Assembly: GCA_002077065.1 (NCBI GenBank)
Contig: NAJO01000016.1
Span: forward strand, 124,001-188,000
DNA from: Cryoendolithus antarcticus
Taxonomy: Eukaryota; Ascomycota; Dothideomycetes; Cladosporiales; Cladosporiaceae
Direction: 5' to 3'
DNA length: 64,000 bases
Shown one piece after another: positions 29,397-41,964 of this stretch. The first letter of the stretch is position 1, and each line of letters opens with the position of its first letter. The notes beneath the pieces are model-generated. The model was not told the DNA's origin and made no database searches. It saw only the letters and a program-made list of their open reading frames with translations. The position numbers and the translations under genes are program-made.

Positions 29397-30704
29397 ATTA
29401 CCTTACCTATACAGCAAGTCTATACAGGAGCGTCGGACACTCTTTCTGAGATCCCCGACCATCCATTGCACGTTGCGACGTTGTGGTCGAGTCTATGTGT
29501 TGCCTTCCAGCGCGAAGTCGCGGTACATGTGGTACGTTTCCCTCCCCAACATCGTCCCAGACCACACCATTTTCACTCTTTTGGTAGTTCCTGGGCAGCG
29601 ATCTCGACATCATTCAACCAGTATTATTGATAATTTACATGGAATCGCTGTGATGTGAATTGTCGTGATGGACCAGATGCACGTGTGTGCCACAAACCGT
29701 TCGACAACATGAAACACGACACCCTGCCAAGAGATCCGCAGCTGCAGAAGCCAATTTAGTAACCGCGGCACTGCCACGCGCTCCGCCCACGCTTTGCCGC
29801 GTGCGGCTCGCGTGCATGGGGTGAGACAAGTTTTCGACCCATGGGTTTGGGAAGATCCCCCAGCAAAGCAAGACGACATGCCTGTCAGACTGACCAAACA
29901 ACAACGAGCCATGGCAACGAGCTGCACGCAATCTAGGATCAGCAAAGACATGTCGATTGGGTGTGATGAGAAAGGCAGCGTCTACGAGACCGAGATGTCA
30001 CAACATCAGGCTCTGGCATCAGTGTGGAGACAACGCCAGCGTCAGGGGTGAGCTGTTGGAGATGCTGTGCCATCTCTGTTGCTATTTCCTCTGATTGTTT
30101 TGGCGCGCGTTCCCTTCTTGTAGGTTGCCGCAGCGAATGCGCGAGCGGGGCGGTGGGTTTCTTGCTATTTCGCTAATCCTAATCTCCTCTGTATCGGACG
30201 ATCTGCAGGAGATACTATACTGCGCACCCCTCCCGTTCCTGAAGACGCTGCATCTTGGTTTTCAACATCAGTCTTTGCCTCACTACTACTGAGCAAATTA
30301 GACAGCTTTTCAGGCTTTCGTAACGTTGTCCTTACTCGATCACAGCAGCGCCAGCGCGACTCCTACAATTGTAGCACCAATTCTTTCCGGACCCCAAGCA
30401 TAGCCTGGTCGTTCGACTCGCTTGGCAACGAACATCCGAGCCTCACGCGTCAGGAATAGCTTCGTGATCCTTCAAGCCTTGTGGAGGCCGTGTCGCAAGG
30501 TCAACATTGCCTTCACGACTTGTTTCGACTTTCCTGTCACTGTCGTGACATTTTGATCCCGAAACGACATCTGTAACAACGACTAGCGAAACGTCTGGAA
30601 TTGAATCCGAAGTACTTCCAGGTCCAGAGACGTGATTACGTTCACATACATACTGCGTGGAGCTTCGGCGACTCCTCTAAGCTATTGTACGAGTCTCCAG
30701 CAGG
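29397..30704. other. Gene-poor stretch, nothing recognised
   Basis: 1.3 kb with only short overlapping frames (up to about 113 codons, minus strand 29610-29951) lacking motifs. The right end is the upstream region of the mucin-like gene. Confidence 0.5.
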
Positions 30705-31661
30705 ATGACGACCACGGCGGCTTCGGATAATGCGCTCTCGATTCTGCTGTCTGCCCTGCCAACCAATGTGGCGTCGAGCATAAAAGACGGAGTCAGCGAT
30801 GTGACCTCGTTATTGCAGGCCGTCGGAAGCACTTCCGTGGCGGATATCACTATTACCTCAGTAGAGACGACAGCAGCGACCCAGACGCCGACGACAGCAC
30901 CCACCACAACGCCTTCAACACAAGCTACGACAGAAGCAACAGCAACGGAACGACCGCAGCAAACTACCACGCCCTCGCCCTCAACACTGCAAACATCAGC
31001 ATCACGGGTCTTGCAGTCCTCTATCTCAAGTACCGGCGTATCAAGTCCAGAGAGCTCCGCATCATCTGCAGCAATAGCCCAGAAGCAGTCGTCGACTGGT
31101 ACCATCGCCGGCATAGCAGCCGGCGGCTTCGCAGCGCTCATGCTGCTCTTCTTGCTAGGCCTATTCCTCCACCGCCGAAGAAAGCAAGGCCGCGCCCCAT
31201 TCGCATCAAGAAACAAGCTCTCGCGCTCAAAGTCCGGCTCCCGGCGGACGAACAAGAACTTCCCCGAGTCGGCCTGGCTCTACGATCCCGTCATCACCCC
31301 AGCTGGAGCGCAATCTCCAACGCTCGAACCCAGCGAAGGTCCTCCCCTACCGCGCGATCGGAGAAGTCTCGAGAGCTCTGCACCCGAGCTCGTCACTCCA
31401 TACATGCGAGAATCTCAGTCTTTTGAACCACTTCTCGCGCCACAACGACCGATCCGGTCAAGAGATGGGAGTCCGAGATTAAGTGGGGATATTTTCATGC
31501 CACCTCCGAGTAGTAGGACGCCGAGTCCTGCGCACAGTGCTGGTCCAAGTAATCCGAGGAGGAAGAGTAGAGGGCGAAGTCAGGTGGATCTGGGCGAGGA
31601 GGAGAAAAGATTGACGGCGATATTCGAGCATGGGCAGTACCCGCTTGGTGCAGCGAGGTGA
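30705..31661 (+). CDS. Mucin-like single-pass membrane protein (Ser/Thr-rich ectodomain)
   Basis: 318-residue single-exon protein. Residues 55-125 are extremely Thr/Ser/Pro-rich and probably O-mannosylated. One transmembrane helix follows (residues about 131-155: GTIAGIAAGGFAALMLLFLL) with a strong RRRK stop-transfer, then a basic, Ser/Pro-rich cytoplasmic tail with many potential phosphorylation sites ending EHGQYPLGAAR. The layout is like fungal wall sensors (Wsc/Mid2 type), but no WSC domain and no clear signal peptide are seen; the N-terminus (MTTTAASDNALSILLSALP) is only mildly hydrophobic, so an upstream exon could be missing. Function not assigned. Confidence 0.7.
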   Translation: MTTTAASDNALSILLSALPTNVASSIKDGVSDVTSLLQAVGSTSVADITITSVETTAATQTPTTAPTTTPSTQATTEATATERPQQTTTPSPSTLQTSASRVLQSSISSTGVSSPESSASSAAIAQKQSSTGTIAGIAAGGFAALMLLFLLGLFLHRRRKQGRAPFASRNKLSRSKSGSRRTNKNFPESAWLYDPVITPAGAQSPTLEPSEGPPLPRDRRSLESSAPELVTPYMRESQSFEPLLAPQRPIRSRDGSPRLSGDIFMPPPSSRTPSPAHSAGPSNPRRKSRGRSQVDLGEEEKRLTAIFEHGQYPLGAAR

Positions 31662-32661
31662 TAGTCATGTATCATATTTCCGATTTGTAGCGAAGGCGTT
31701 GGGGATGATGATGCACAGTACAGAGCCATGAACAACTTTAGAGATACAAGTACAGCATCTTCCAAAAATTGCGATGGAAGACTAATATACCCCGCGTGGT
31801 CCGAAATAGTAGCACGATTTAGACGAGCAACATGACGGTTGCTTCGTCAAGCCGTCGTCGTAAGAAAGTGAGATGCCTTCGTCTAGAGTGTTTGGAAGCA
31901 GGCGCGGGTGGTCCCGCCTCATTTCTGCCGAAACGCTATGCCCCGATACTCTTCCACACTGCTTCGCCCTCATCGTCCTTCACATCTCATATCAAGGAGA
32001 GCTCGTCCTCTAAGCATAGTTCTCCGCGACGGGCAGATTCCTGCCTGAGGGAGGCTAGCGTCCTCCCGTGCACGACTTAAGGCAGACGTTTCCAGCGATG
32101 CCCATGCCAGCGTCGTAGACTACCTGTGGAAATCACAGCCTTCGTCAGCAACCAGCATTACGATCCTGGAGGTCGCTATCGCCGTGCTACCGCCGGTCTT
32201 AATTCTCTAGTCCGTGCAGTACGGCCAAATCGCCCGGGTGCATCAGCAATGCTACGGTATCACCGCCAAGCTCTCAACGGCAATCTCAAACGTCGCGGCA
32301 ACACATTGACCACGCAAGGATCCTGACAGGGCTGAGTGCGAACTACTGCACGACTGGCTCGTTCGTTCGTCTGCTTCTCGGGGAGGTTTGAGGATCCTGC
32401 CATGCATCCCCCGGTGGATTCAGTGTCGGACGTAGTGATGATTGGGTCGTTCGTCTGCTTGCATTCGCATTGACTTTATGAATAGGACGCCGAGAGCCTA
32501 ACTTTGTAGAGGGATGCTGGCGGCGATCGTTGTAACTGTAAAAGATGTGGGTATGGTATGTGTATAATGTTCGAGGTCTGTCTCTCTGATCTACATTCTC
32601 TACGGCTGCCTTAGTGTTTTACCTTGTCGCTGCATTCGTACCGCGTTTCCTTTGTAGGGCA
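31662..32661. other. Intergenic, nothing recognised
   Basis: 1.0 kb. Short overlapping open frames only. Two similar short pieces (around 32352 and 32445, both containing CGTTCGTCTGCTT) are seen but no longer repeat. Confidence 0.5.
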
Positions 32662-35600
32662 ATGGCAAGACTTCTGAGCGTTCTGTTGTTCGCAGGCAGT
32701 GCCTTTGGGCAAGGTAAGTCTTCACAATGATTGATGTACTGCGTATACTGATATTCTGCAGTCACGGTCCCATTCAGCGATACTTCGACGACCAGCACGC
32801 TCTCTGCCTCTTCATTCCCATCTTCGTCTTCTGGAGCAGACTTGGGCAGTATCATACTGGATGGGCTTGGTGGAGATGATCTTACTACCACATCGGTCGT
32901 CACACGACTCACGACAGTCATTGTCAGCAACACCTCTGCTACCACAGGAGGGCAGGCGTGTCAAACCAGTCAAGTATCTTGGAGCGAGCTATATACCAGC
33001 CTGCGGCAGCCACACTGGGAGACGACGAGCTTTGTGAATACCATCGATAGCACGGTTGTGACCTACAATGTCACGCTCGGGAATGCGGACGTGTACACTA
33101 CCATTGACGGAATCCCACATGCGCGGGCGACACTGACGCCGACTGCCACCAGTCAATTCATCGAGTGAGTGGTGTTTCCGATTTTCATGGACGCTTCTCG
33201 ATCAGTCGCGACGTTGGGGGCGCGACAATACTCCTACATACTGACGGCCGATTAGCACCTTCATCAATGCCGACTCTACGACGCGTACGCTAAGTAGCTT
33301 AGTGGAGCAAGGTACTGCTGATCCGAGCGGCTCCCCGAACTGTACGATAGACAGCGTACAGTGCAGTACGATGTGGCAGACATACCTTGGTAGCCTCGGC
33401 CTTCCGACGACGGTCGTCAATGCTACCGAGCCAGTGATCACGCCAGTACCGACAAACAGACCGCGTTGCTCGGTAGGACCTGTGTCGAAGAGCTGCGGGA
33501 CCGTGGCACCGGCATCCTGCATCATCTCTGCTAACAAGGTGGACTTGTTCTACTGGCCGGCTGTGACTGCTGCTCCGAACGCAACTGGACAGTCGAGCAA
33601 CGGCAGCGCAATAGTGACTGCAGTCTACGGTACTCATACCTTCACGTCGCCCTCAGTGTACTTGTTGTTCGACAAGATCCAGGCCATCTCCACATCAGAT
33701 TTGGACTTTACATGTACATTCTCTGCGTCTCTGGGCGGCAAGACACCTTCTTATGCTGGTGGCGGTGGTACGAGTAGCTATGTTGGCCCAGCAGTCTCTG
33801 CGCTCGTCTCACTTGATCCGTCTAGTCTCTCGAGTCTCGTCCGCGACCTTGGACCTAGCGTCAACACTGCTAGTGTAGTCAGTGAGATCGCACACGGCGG
33901 ACCAAGCTACTCGTACTGGCTCAATGCTGTGGCTGGGACGTACAGCCTCTACGAACAGCCATTCGTGACGAGTGTGCTTGCGCAGAAGGTCGACTTCGCA
34001 AACTTCGATGTCCCACCGGCGTCAGCTTACTACATGAATATCAATGTGCCACCGGGATGTAACAGACAGGGCGCCCATCCAGAGTGCAGCACTATCTTCG
34101 ATGCTGCGTATAAGGCGCAGCTCCTCGTTCCGGATCAGATTCGTACACTGCGGCCAGAGTGGGCGACATGCTCTGACCCGCTATTCGGTGCGTTGGACCC
34201 GCCTATCGCTTTGTCAGCTGCTGGGACCGTCGAGGGCCCGGGTGCTGGGCCAGGAAAGACAAGCGCTGCAGAGGTGACCACTGTGCCGACTCCTACCGCC
34301 TTGCCCGAGCAGGGACCGACGACGAGTGCCGTGCCAGGTTCTGGCGTCGGTACAACGGGACCGGCTGCAACAGCTTTTCCTCAGACGACAAACCCAGTGA
34401 CAATTGTACAGCCTGTTCAGTCAGGCGGAAGTGGTAATACATCCCCGGCCGGCACTGGTGCTGGGTCCCAGCCCGGGCCAAGTACTGGACAGCCGATTCA
34501 GTCAGCTGAGCCCGGTACATCTCCTACTGCAGGCGAGAAAACAAGTGCGGCAAATCAGCCCGGGCCAGGTACGCTGCGATCCGGTACCGAACAACATAGT
34601 GCGCTGCAGCCTGCTGAAGGAGCCAACGGCGGGACTACGCAGCCCGTTGGTAGCGGTGCAGCTGGAACTTTTGCTCCAGTACCGGTGTCCACCGCCAACA
34701 TTGTCATCGGTTCAGTCACTCTCGCAATCCCAGTCGCTTCAGCAGCGATCTCGGATGCAGACCCGGCTGCCACTGTGCCGGCACCCAGCATCACGCTTGC
34801 TGGCACGACAATTCTGGCTTCGGCAGCTTCAAACGGCGTGGTCGTCCTGGATGGCACTACCGTCACTGCCGGAGGATCACCAGTCGTTGTCGGTAGTCAG
34901 ACTGTTCAAGTCATCGGCGGCGGTGTTGTTGCAGATGGCACAACCATATCGATCCCCTCGGCAATTCCAGCATCAGTCGTAGCCCCAGCGGACGACCCGC
35001 AATCAATCACTCTCGGCAGTGCGACACTCGCTGCACAAGCGGGTGCCAGTGGCGTCGTCGTGGTGGGTGGCACAACTCTCAGCGCAGGCGGTGTACCGGT
35101 CGTGATAGCCGGCCAGACAGTCAACATCGTTCCCAGCGGCATCATTGTAGATGGCACGACCATTTCCCTCGGCGGCGCAGGAAGTCCGCTCGCTGCCGCC
35201 ACCACCGCAGGCTCCGTCACTGTCGTAACGCTCAACAGCGCTGCGTTCACGGTCTCGGCACCGTCTGCTCTTGGAGCAGCAGTAGTGAACGGCGTCACAC
35301 TTTCTGCAGGTGGGCCAGCGACACGAATTGACGGACAGCTGGTCAGTGCAACGTCTGGAGGCGTCGTAGTTGACGGACAGACCGTGTCTCTTGCCCCGCA
35401 AGTGACGCCTGGAGCTGCAGTACTCTTCACAGCCACGAATGGTCAATCAATCACGGCTTCGCAAGGCTCTGCTACTGGACTGGTGATAGTGGGCGGGAGC
35501 ACACTATCTGTTGGAGGAGCGGCCGTCACCATCAGTGGACAAGTGATTAGCGCTGCGACGGGTGGCGTGGTCGTCGACGGCTCCACTGTTGCCTTCCAGG

Positions 35601-35791
35601 CCACGACGTCTTCAAACACACCTTCCGCTCGCACTACGACGTCTGGGAGCCTGAGCAGCTCTACTGGCGCAACAGTCAACGGGAGCGGAACTCCAGGCTC
35701 GTCAGCTGGGGCACAGAGCGGAGCACAAGCACTGAGGCCCATCTTGGTCAGCGTAATCATAGGCACGATCGGCATGATGCTGTGGGCATGA
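32662..35791 (+). CDS. Secreted GPI-type cell-wall protein with about four beta-rich repeats
   Basis: 996-residue surface protein. Exons 32662-32713, 32762-33164 and 33256-35791 (introns 48 and 91 bp); the first exon encodes a classic signal peptide (MARLLSVLLFAGSAFGQ). The first 450 residues contain Cys-spaced segments (for example CTIDSVQCSTMW, PPGCNRQGAHPECSTIF). A Thr/Pro/Gly/Ser linker follows (about 34200-34690), then about four repeats of roughly 70 residues. The end is Ser/Thr-rich with a hydrophobic tail (PILVSVIIGTIGMMLW) as in GPI-anchor signals. Expected location: plasma membrane/cell wall. Function unknown; adhesion or wall structure are reasonable guesses. Frame lengths sum to an exact multiple of three only with both introns removed. 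Confidence 0.85.
34780..35595 (+). repeat. Protein-level tandem repeats inside the GPI-type wall protein
   Basis: Four diverged copies start near 34788, 35004, 35215 and 35446 (spacing about 210-230 bp). Each reads as: a SITLxxxTLxA-like strand, GVVVxxGTTLSAGGxPVVI, GQTVxxxxxGIIVDGTTIS (consensus by eye). Similar blocks occur in other filamentous ascomycete wall proteins. Nucleotide identity between copies is low, so this is an old duplication. Confidence 0.75.
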
Positions 35792-36413
35792 TAGCATATA
35801 ATGTATCTCCAAAATTGAGAATCGATTGTCCCAAGATACTTCAACTCGGGAACACGCTACACTGTGTGTTCCACTTTAATGTACTAATGCGCTGACTGTT
35901 ACTGCCGTGCCTAATGGCTGATGCGTGGGGATCACGTCCTCAAGTTGGTACCTACGTACATTCGTTCCGATAGCTAGATGAACCGGGCTCCAATCTCTTA
36001 AGCATGACGGCATCAGCGCATCGAGCGGGACGCGTACCAAAGCAGGCCGACTTCCGAATGCTGGAACGAGCTCGAATCTCGCGAATGTACATCCGTGGCG
36101 CTCAGAGTGCACTCGGGCTAAGCGAAGGCTCTACGCCCCGCAATCACCTCACCTCGCCAAATCTCCGACCTCATGCCACGCTGACAACATACCGAGAAGC
36201 TCCATGTAGTCCCTTGTCATGCGGCCGCTCTCGTATCGAAGCCGTAGGCACCAAGATAAAGCTTAGGTCTTCCAAGCGTTTTCTTCATTAAGATCTCGAC
36301 TACCTTGACCGCTGACCACGGGCAGAAGCTGCCTTTTCACGCTCTCACAGTCTGGTAGCTGAAGCTACACCTCAGCCTTGGAGCACACCACACTTCTTTT
36401 CCCCAGCACCATC
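35792..36413. other. Intergenic, nothing recognised
   Basis: 622 bp between two plus-strand genes; presumably contains the P450 promoter. No gene-like frame. Confidence 0.5.
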
Positions 36414-38019
36414 ATGACCCTCAAATTAATCCTCCACTTCATGTACCCCACCCTCCTTCAAATTTCCTCCCTCTTCCTCATCTACTACATCTACACCCGC
36501 ATCTCCCTGTACCGCCGGCAACGCGCTTTCAAACGCTCCACCGGATCTCTGTCGCCGCCTAGACTACCACAATGGGACCCCATACTCGGCCTCGACCGCT
36601 TTCGCGAAGTAGGCCGCGATCTCAAAAATCATCGTCTGCTCGAGTCCAGCAGTGCCCGCTTTGCGAAGATGGGCACCAACACTCTTGAGGTGGTGGTGCT
36701 TGGCAGACACATCATTATCACGACTGAGCCGGAGAATTTGAAGGCGATTCAGGCGGTTGACTTCAAGAAGTGGAGTATTGGACGGAGGCGCATGGAGGGG
36801 TTTAGGCCATTGTTTGGGCTTGGTTGGTGATTCTGCTACTGATGGCAAGCTCTGCGTCTAACTTCGAGCAGGCATCTTCACCACGGACGGCGCAGACTGG
36901 CAGCATAGCCGCGATATGCTGCGCCCAAATTTTGTGCGAAACCAGGTCGGTGAACTCAACAAGTTCGAGAGGCACGTTGGGCGACTTATCAAGCGGATCC
37001 CGGCGAACGGCGACACAATAGACCTATCGCCACTCTTCTTCAGCCTTACGATGGACAGCGCTACTGAGTTCCTGCTCGGCGGTAGCACAGACTCACTGCT
37101 ACGCACTGACGAGCACGAATTCTCCATCGCCTTCGACCGCGCACAAGGCGTAGTTGCCCGAGGCTCTCGCTGGGGCCCCTGGGCGAAGCTCTTCCCCTGG
37201 CTCTTCGACGGCAACACTTTCGAGACCGACCGCGACATCGTGCACGCATTCGTGGACCGCTTTGTCGATGACGCCTTCACGAAGAAGCAGACCTTAGCCC
37301 AATCATCCGAGAAGAAGGACCGCTACGTCTTCATCGACGAGCTCGTAGAGCAGACCACAGACCGCATCCGCATCCGCTCCGAATGCTTGAACATCCTTCT
37401 CGCCGGGCGAGACACCACCGCCTCACTATTAACGAATGTCTGGTTCATCCTCTCCAAACGCCCAGACCTCTGGACATCCCTGCAGAACGAAATCGCACAT
37501 TTGAACGGTCGTGCACCCAACTTCGAACAGCTCAAAGATCTCAAATGGCTGCGCGCGCTGCTGAACGAGTCTCTGCGTCTACACCCGGTGGTGCCGCAGA
37601 ATTCCCGTCAAGCGCTGGAAGACCTTACGCTGCCTCTTGGTGGCGGACCGAAGGGGCTGGATCCGATGTTCGTTCCCAAGGATACCATCGTAGCCTGGTC
37701 TGTCTATTCAATGCATCGTCGACAAGACTTCTACGGGCCTGACGCCGATGTCTTCCGTCCGGAGCGATGGCTTGATGACCCGGTGACTGGACAGAAGGGC
37801 TTGCGGCCAGGTTGGGAATATCTGCCTTTCAATGGCGGGGCGAGGATTTGTTTGGGACAGCAGTATGCGTTGACGGAGGCGTCGTATGTTACTGTTAGGC
37901 TTGCGCAGGCTTTTGCGGGGATTGAGACGAGGATGGAGCAGAATGTTTGGACGGAGAATTTTAATATTACTGCTGTGAATTTGGGAGGGGCGAAGGTGGG
38001 ATTGACTGCGAGGCCTTAG
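36414..38019 (+). CDS. Cytochrome P450, CYP52-like (alkane/fatty-acid hydroxylase type)
   Basis: 518-residue microsomal P450. Exons 36414-36822 and 36872-38019 with a 49-bp intron; splicing restores FGLGIFTTDGADWQHSRDML, the diagnostic C-helix region. An N-terminal membrane helix (around ISSLFLIYYIYTRI) is present. Other marks: I-helix LLAGRDTTASL, ExxR in NESLRLHP, PERF-type FRPERW, and heme loop FNGGARICLGQQYALTEASY with the Cys thiolate ligand. AGRDTT and the heme loop are characteristic of CYP52 and related clans that omega-hydroxylate alkanes or fatty acids; some relatives serve secondary metabolism. Needs a P450 reductase, not seen here. All key residues are intact. Confidence 0.93.
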
Positions 38020-38022
38020 AAG

Positions 38023-38529
38023 ATGACGGGTCTGCGCTCTGATTCGAATACTGCTTCTCTCCAGGACGCGGTGACACTGGCCTCTCCGCTTCACGGCTCC
38101 ATGTAAGCATGGGCACCACTCCCATCATGCCACTCAAATTCGCAACCCGCTCTCAAAGCCGCTCTAGCCTCCACCCTACACCCCCTCGCCTCAATCCATC
38201 ACTACCCTCCCCACGACTCCACCTCTCATCCATCCCCCCTCCCACTCTGCACTCCCAACCCCATCCCCCCAACCTCCTACTACTACATCAACGGTCAGCT
38301 TACCGCCTCAAACCAAGTAATCCGCCAACCACCCATCCACTACCCCGGCTGCAGTGTCGAGAACCCCTACGGCCGAGGGGCCTATAACGGCCACTCGAAC
38401 GCCATGACCATCGGCTCGCCGAATTTGCTAATGCTCAATAACGAGCAGGTGATGCGGAACCAGATGGCTGCGAGACGGTATGCGGGGGTGGAGGGTTGGG
38501 AACGGTTTAGCAGGGGAAGGGGGCGGTGA
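38023..38529 (+). CDS. Possible small gene, structure unresolved
   Basis: Immediately after the P450 stop, one frame runs from ATG 38023 (MTGLRSDSNTASLQDAV) to TAA at 38104, then reopens in the same frame to TGA at 38527. The last 85 codons look coding: YYYINGQLTASNQVIRQ, IHYPGCSVENPYGRGAYNGH, MTIGSPNLLMLNNEQ, ending GWERFSRGRGR. The TAA lies in a GTAAGC donor-like site at 38103; an intron 38103-38354 ending GCTGCAG would join the parts in frame into an 84-residue protein but discards some coding-looking sequence. The stretch 38130-38280 is very C-rich. I do not recognise the family, and this could be noncoding. Confidence 0.35.
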
Positions 38530-38659
38530 GAGTTGAGCAAATTGAGGAGGGTAAAGAGCTGTTTCTTCTCGGTCAGGAGATGAGCTTAGAGGTTAGAAGT
38601 GGATCAAAGGCGCTTGATGTTTCAGTGTGCTGGCACTTAGGTTGATTAGGAATGCGGCT

Positions 38660-41600
38660 TTAGTCAACATCACTATCTTCCTTTTTCTGAGCCGCTTTCC
38701 CGTTCGTCTTTGGCCCTGTGTCAATGACATCGACCTCGTCATTCTCGTCTTCTTCTTCGTGCTCTCCATCGACTCCATCATCCTCTTCGTCTTCATCACT
38801 TCCCTCACTGCCCACGTCCCCACCAAGCTCTTTCACCTTAGCCTTGAAGTCATCTCGCTCCGCTTCAATGTCAGCAAGTACCAGCAGCATACTCTCGAGC
38901 TCCTCCTTGGCAGCCTTCTCAGCCTCTTGCGCAGCTGCAAGCTCCTTTCTGAGCGTAGCGGCGGCGCCTGCGTCTGCTGGAGATGCGCTAGCTGTGGTCT
39001 TGGCGGCTGCGAGATCTTTCTGCGCGGTTGCGAGGGTAGTCTTGAGAGACTCAACCTCGGCTTCAAGGTCAGCGAAGCCAGCGCGCTCGGTGGCCAGCTC
39101 GGCGTCGCGGCCCTGCAGCTCTTCCCGCACTTCCTTCAGAGCCTCCTCAGCGCGTACAAGGTCGGCCGTAGCCTTCGCATGTGCCTCGTTCGCACTTGCA
39201 AGCTGCACACTCACTTCCTCAGCCCGTGATCGCTCTTGCTGTAACGCTGTGTTGACTTCTCTATTGCGCGTTTGCAATGTCTGGAATTGGATGTTGGTCT
39301 GCTGAGAGTTGAGTTGTAGCGCGCTGTGCTGCTCAGCCAGTGTCTCCAGCTCTCGAGACTTGGTCTGGTGCCCTGACTGCTCGTTCCGATGCGCATTGCC
39401 CAGTTCTACGAGCCGGCGTTCAAGTTCCTGAATGCGTAGTTGTGCAGCCTGCTCAGCTTGCTCCTTCGCGTTGCGGGCAGCCTTGTCGCCGTCTTGTTTG
39501 ATGGTCGCCAACGTGCGTGAGTGAGCTAGGTTCAGCGCCTCAAGCTCCGTCGCCTTCTGCGCGACACTTCGCTGGCTGTCCTCCTCGTGCCCAGCCTGCA
39601 TAGCCTGATTGATACGCCGTAACCGCTCGACTTCGGCGCTCGCAGTCTGCGCTTCCTTCTGCAATCCTAGTCGCTCCTGCTCTGCAGATTGCGCGGAGTC
39701 TTGCGCATTTTGCTGTGCTGCTGCCAAAGCTGTGCTAAGACTTGTAATCTGCTGGCGGAGCTCATCGAGGATGTCTCGATCGACGCCTGCTTCGCTTGCA
39801 GACGATGGGAGCACCTCAAGTCCAGGATCTTTGTCGATAGCTTTACGAAGACGAGAGTACTCTGTTTGGAAAAGGTCGACGAATATAGCATCCAGACCAT
39901 TGGCCGCGGCGTCTGCGGGATAGAGGTCAAAGTCACGGATCGCTGGGTCTTGTCGGAGTGTCGAAAGAGCTGCATGATACTTCGCTCGAGTGAGCTTCTG
40001 CGTGAGCAGCGGAGCGAGGGTGCGCCGCGGGATCGGTGAGTCCTTTGTGCTGAATTCGTAGATCGTGCCGAGAAGTACTGCAGCTGCGCCCGATGTCATG
40101 GGCGACGCCGCGACGTTCCCTGCATGGTTGACCAGAGCTTGTATGAGACTAGAGCCCTCCGCTAGCAAGTCGTCAATGCCATCAGCGAACTCCCAGAGCA
40201 GAACTGTCAGTAGCGAAGCATATGCTACGATCGTACTGCCGTTGCCATTAGATTGAAGTAAGCCTTCGAGTGAACTCCCAAGCGATTGTATCGATGTCAG
40301 AACATCCTCGTCCTCGCTCTCGCCGCCTTCTTTGATACTCGCGAACGCAGCCTTTGCCTCTGGGATGTCAACGACTAAGTCTTGCGCAATCCAACTTGCG
40401 AACACGATGCTGTTGTGATCGTTCAGGTCAGGCTGTAGCAGCGAGATCAAAGCATTGGCGCCTGTCTCGTTCGATTCGTGACCTGAGATCGCTCGTTGCA
40501 GGAAGTGGGCCTTGATGCGGTCGTGTTTTCCGAGATACGCTTGGATCAGGGCACACGCAGCTGCTCGAAGTGACGTCTCAGCCGAGAATTGCTTCAGCGT
40601 AAGTTCCAGTAGGGCTTCAATAATATAGGTGCGCGGCCTCTCGACACTCGTTCTAGCACTTGCTTTGGCAGAGTGAGGCGAAGATCGCGAGCCGTTGGTC
40701 TGTGGGGCTGCAGGCGTTAGTGCTCCCTTATCCGCACTGGCGACTACCACCTGAAGGCCAGCCAGTTGCTCTTGTAAGGGTTGATTGTTCGAGATCAGGT
40801 CAGCTGTCGACTGGAAGGCCAGCACTCGCAGTGGGACAGGCAAGCCATCGTGAAATGCAAGATCCAGCAGGATTTGAGCAGCGCCAGCACGGAAGAAAGC
40901 AAGCTGATTTTGAGGTGTGCTGGCCTCGCCAGATACGAGGAAGAAGCGGAACAATTGCAGCAAGCCCCAGCCAGCCTTCTCGCGTGTGTCAGCCGCGAAG
41001 TCAGTGGAGGGTGTAGACGAAGGGAAGATCTCGCGAAGCAGCTGCATGAGTTGACCAACACAACCAGATTCTCGGAACATGGCTGAGAGACGTCAGCAGC
41101 GGACGCCAGTTCTGTGAAGTGCAACTCACTTTGACTGCTCGCAGAGCCGCGTGTGAGATTCGCGAGCAGACTCAGGCAATCCTGACCCGTGATGCCTGCA
41201 TCTGCGAGGCCACCCTCGAGCCGTATGAGTGCGAATACCCTGGCGAAGACATCTTCGAAGGCCACAATCTTGCGTAGCTCCTCGTTCGCTCCACCGGTCA
41301 AGTCGACAAGAAGTAAGAGTCCAGCATTTCTCACAGCATCTCTAGTGTCATCAAGTACGCCCACGAGTCTGCTAGTACCTAGTGGCGCACTGAGCACGCA
41401 TTCCTGCAGTCGCTCTGGCCGAGCAGCACATATAGCTGACAGCAGATTGACGCTGTACAGTCGAGAGTAGTAGTCCGCATATGGACTCGTGGGATCCAGC
41501 AAGTTCAGCAGCAGGGCAATGTTGTCTTGGCGCTGGCATTAGCTTAGCTCGATCAGACCTTGTACTGCAATTTCTGCACGTAAAAGACATACCATGGAGA

Positions 41601-41964
41601 ACTCATCGGCCATGAAGAAGGCGATCTCGTCGCTTGCTTCGGGACTGTTCGTATCGGGCTTGAAGAGCATGAGGAGCGTCTCGAGGACGAGCCTAATAGT
41701 GTCGACATCTCCACTCCCGACCGCGCTTGGTCTGCGGTCACTTTTGTTCCGTGGGGATGCTGCTTCACCAAGTCCATCGCGGCGGAGAGTTGTGATGAGT
41801 TCGCGGAGTGAGCCACTGGCTACTGAAGCTGGGTACTGCTTGGCGAAGCTGCGGAGCCCGAGTATGGCAGCTCGGCGGTCTTCAAGGAGAGTGGCAGAGG
41901 CGAGACGACCGCAGAGGGTGTCGATGGTTGCAGTTGCGGTCTGCAGGGGGGGTGTCTTGAGCAT
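38660..41964 (-). CDS. USO1: Uso1/p115 general vesicular transport factor (ER-Golgi tether)
   Basis: 1065-residue tethering protein. Exons 41964-41593, 41532-41130 and 41082-38660 (introns 60 and 47 bp); joins rebuild the family signature RQDNIALLLNLLDPTSPYADYYSRLY and NLTRGSASSQ to MFRESGCVGQLMQLL. The N-terminal two-thirds is the armadillo-like head (further marks KAGWGLLQLFRFFLVSGE, ISLLQPDLNDHNSIVFASW). From about residue 690 a long coiled coil follows, rich in Glu, Ala, Gln and Leu heptads. The C-terminus is strongly acidic (GSDEDEEDDGVDGEHEEED), the classic p115/Uso1 acidic tail. It tethers COPII vesicles with Ypt1/Rab1 and SNAREs. Shorter than yeast Uso1 but normal for filamentous fungi. 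Confidence 0.95.
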
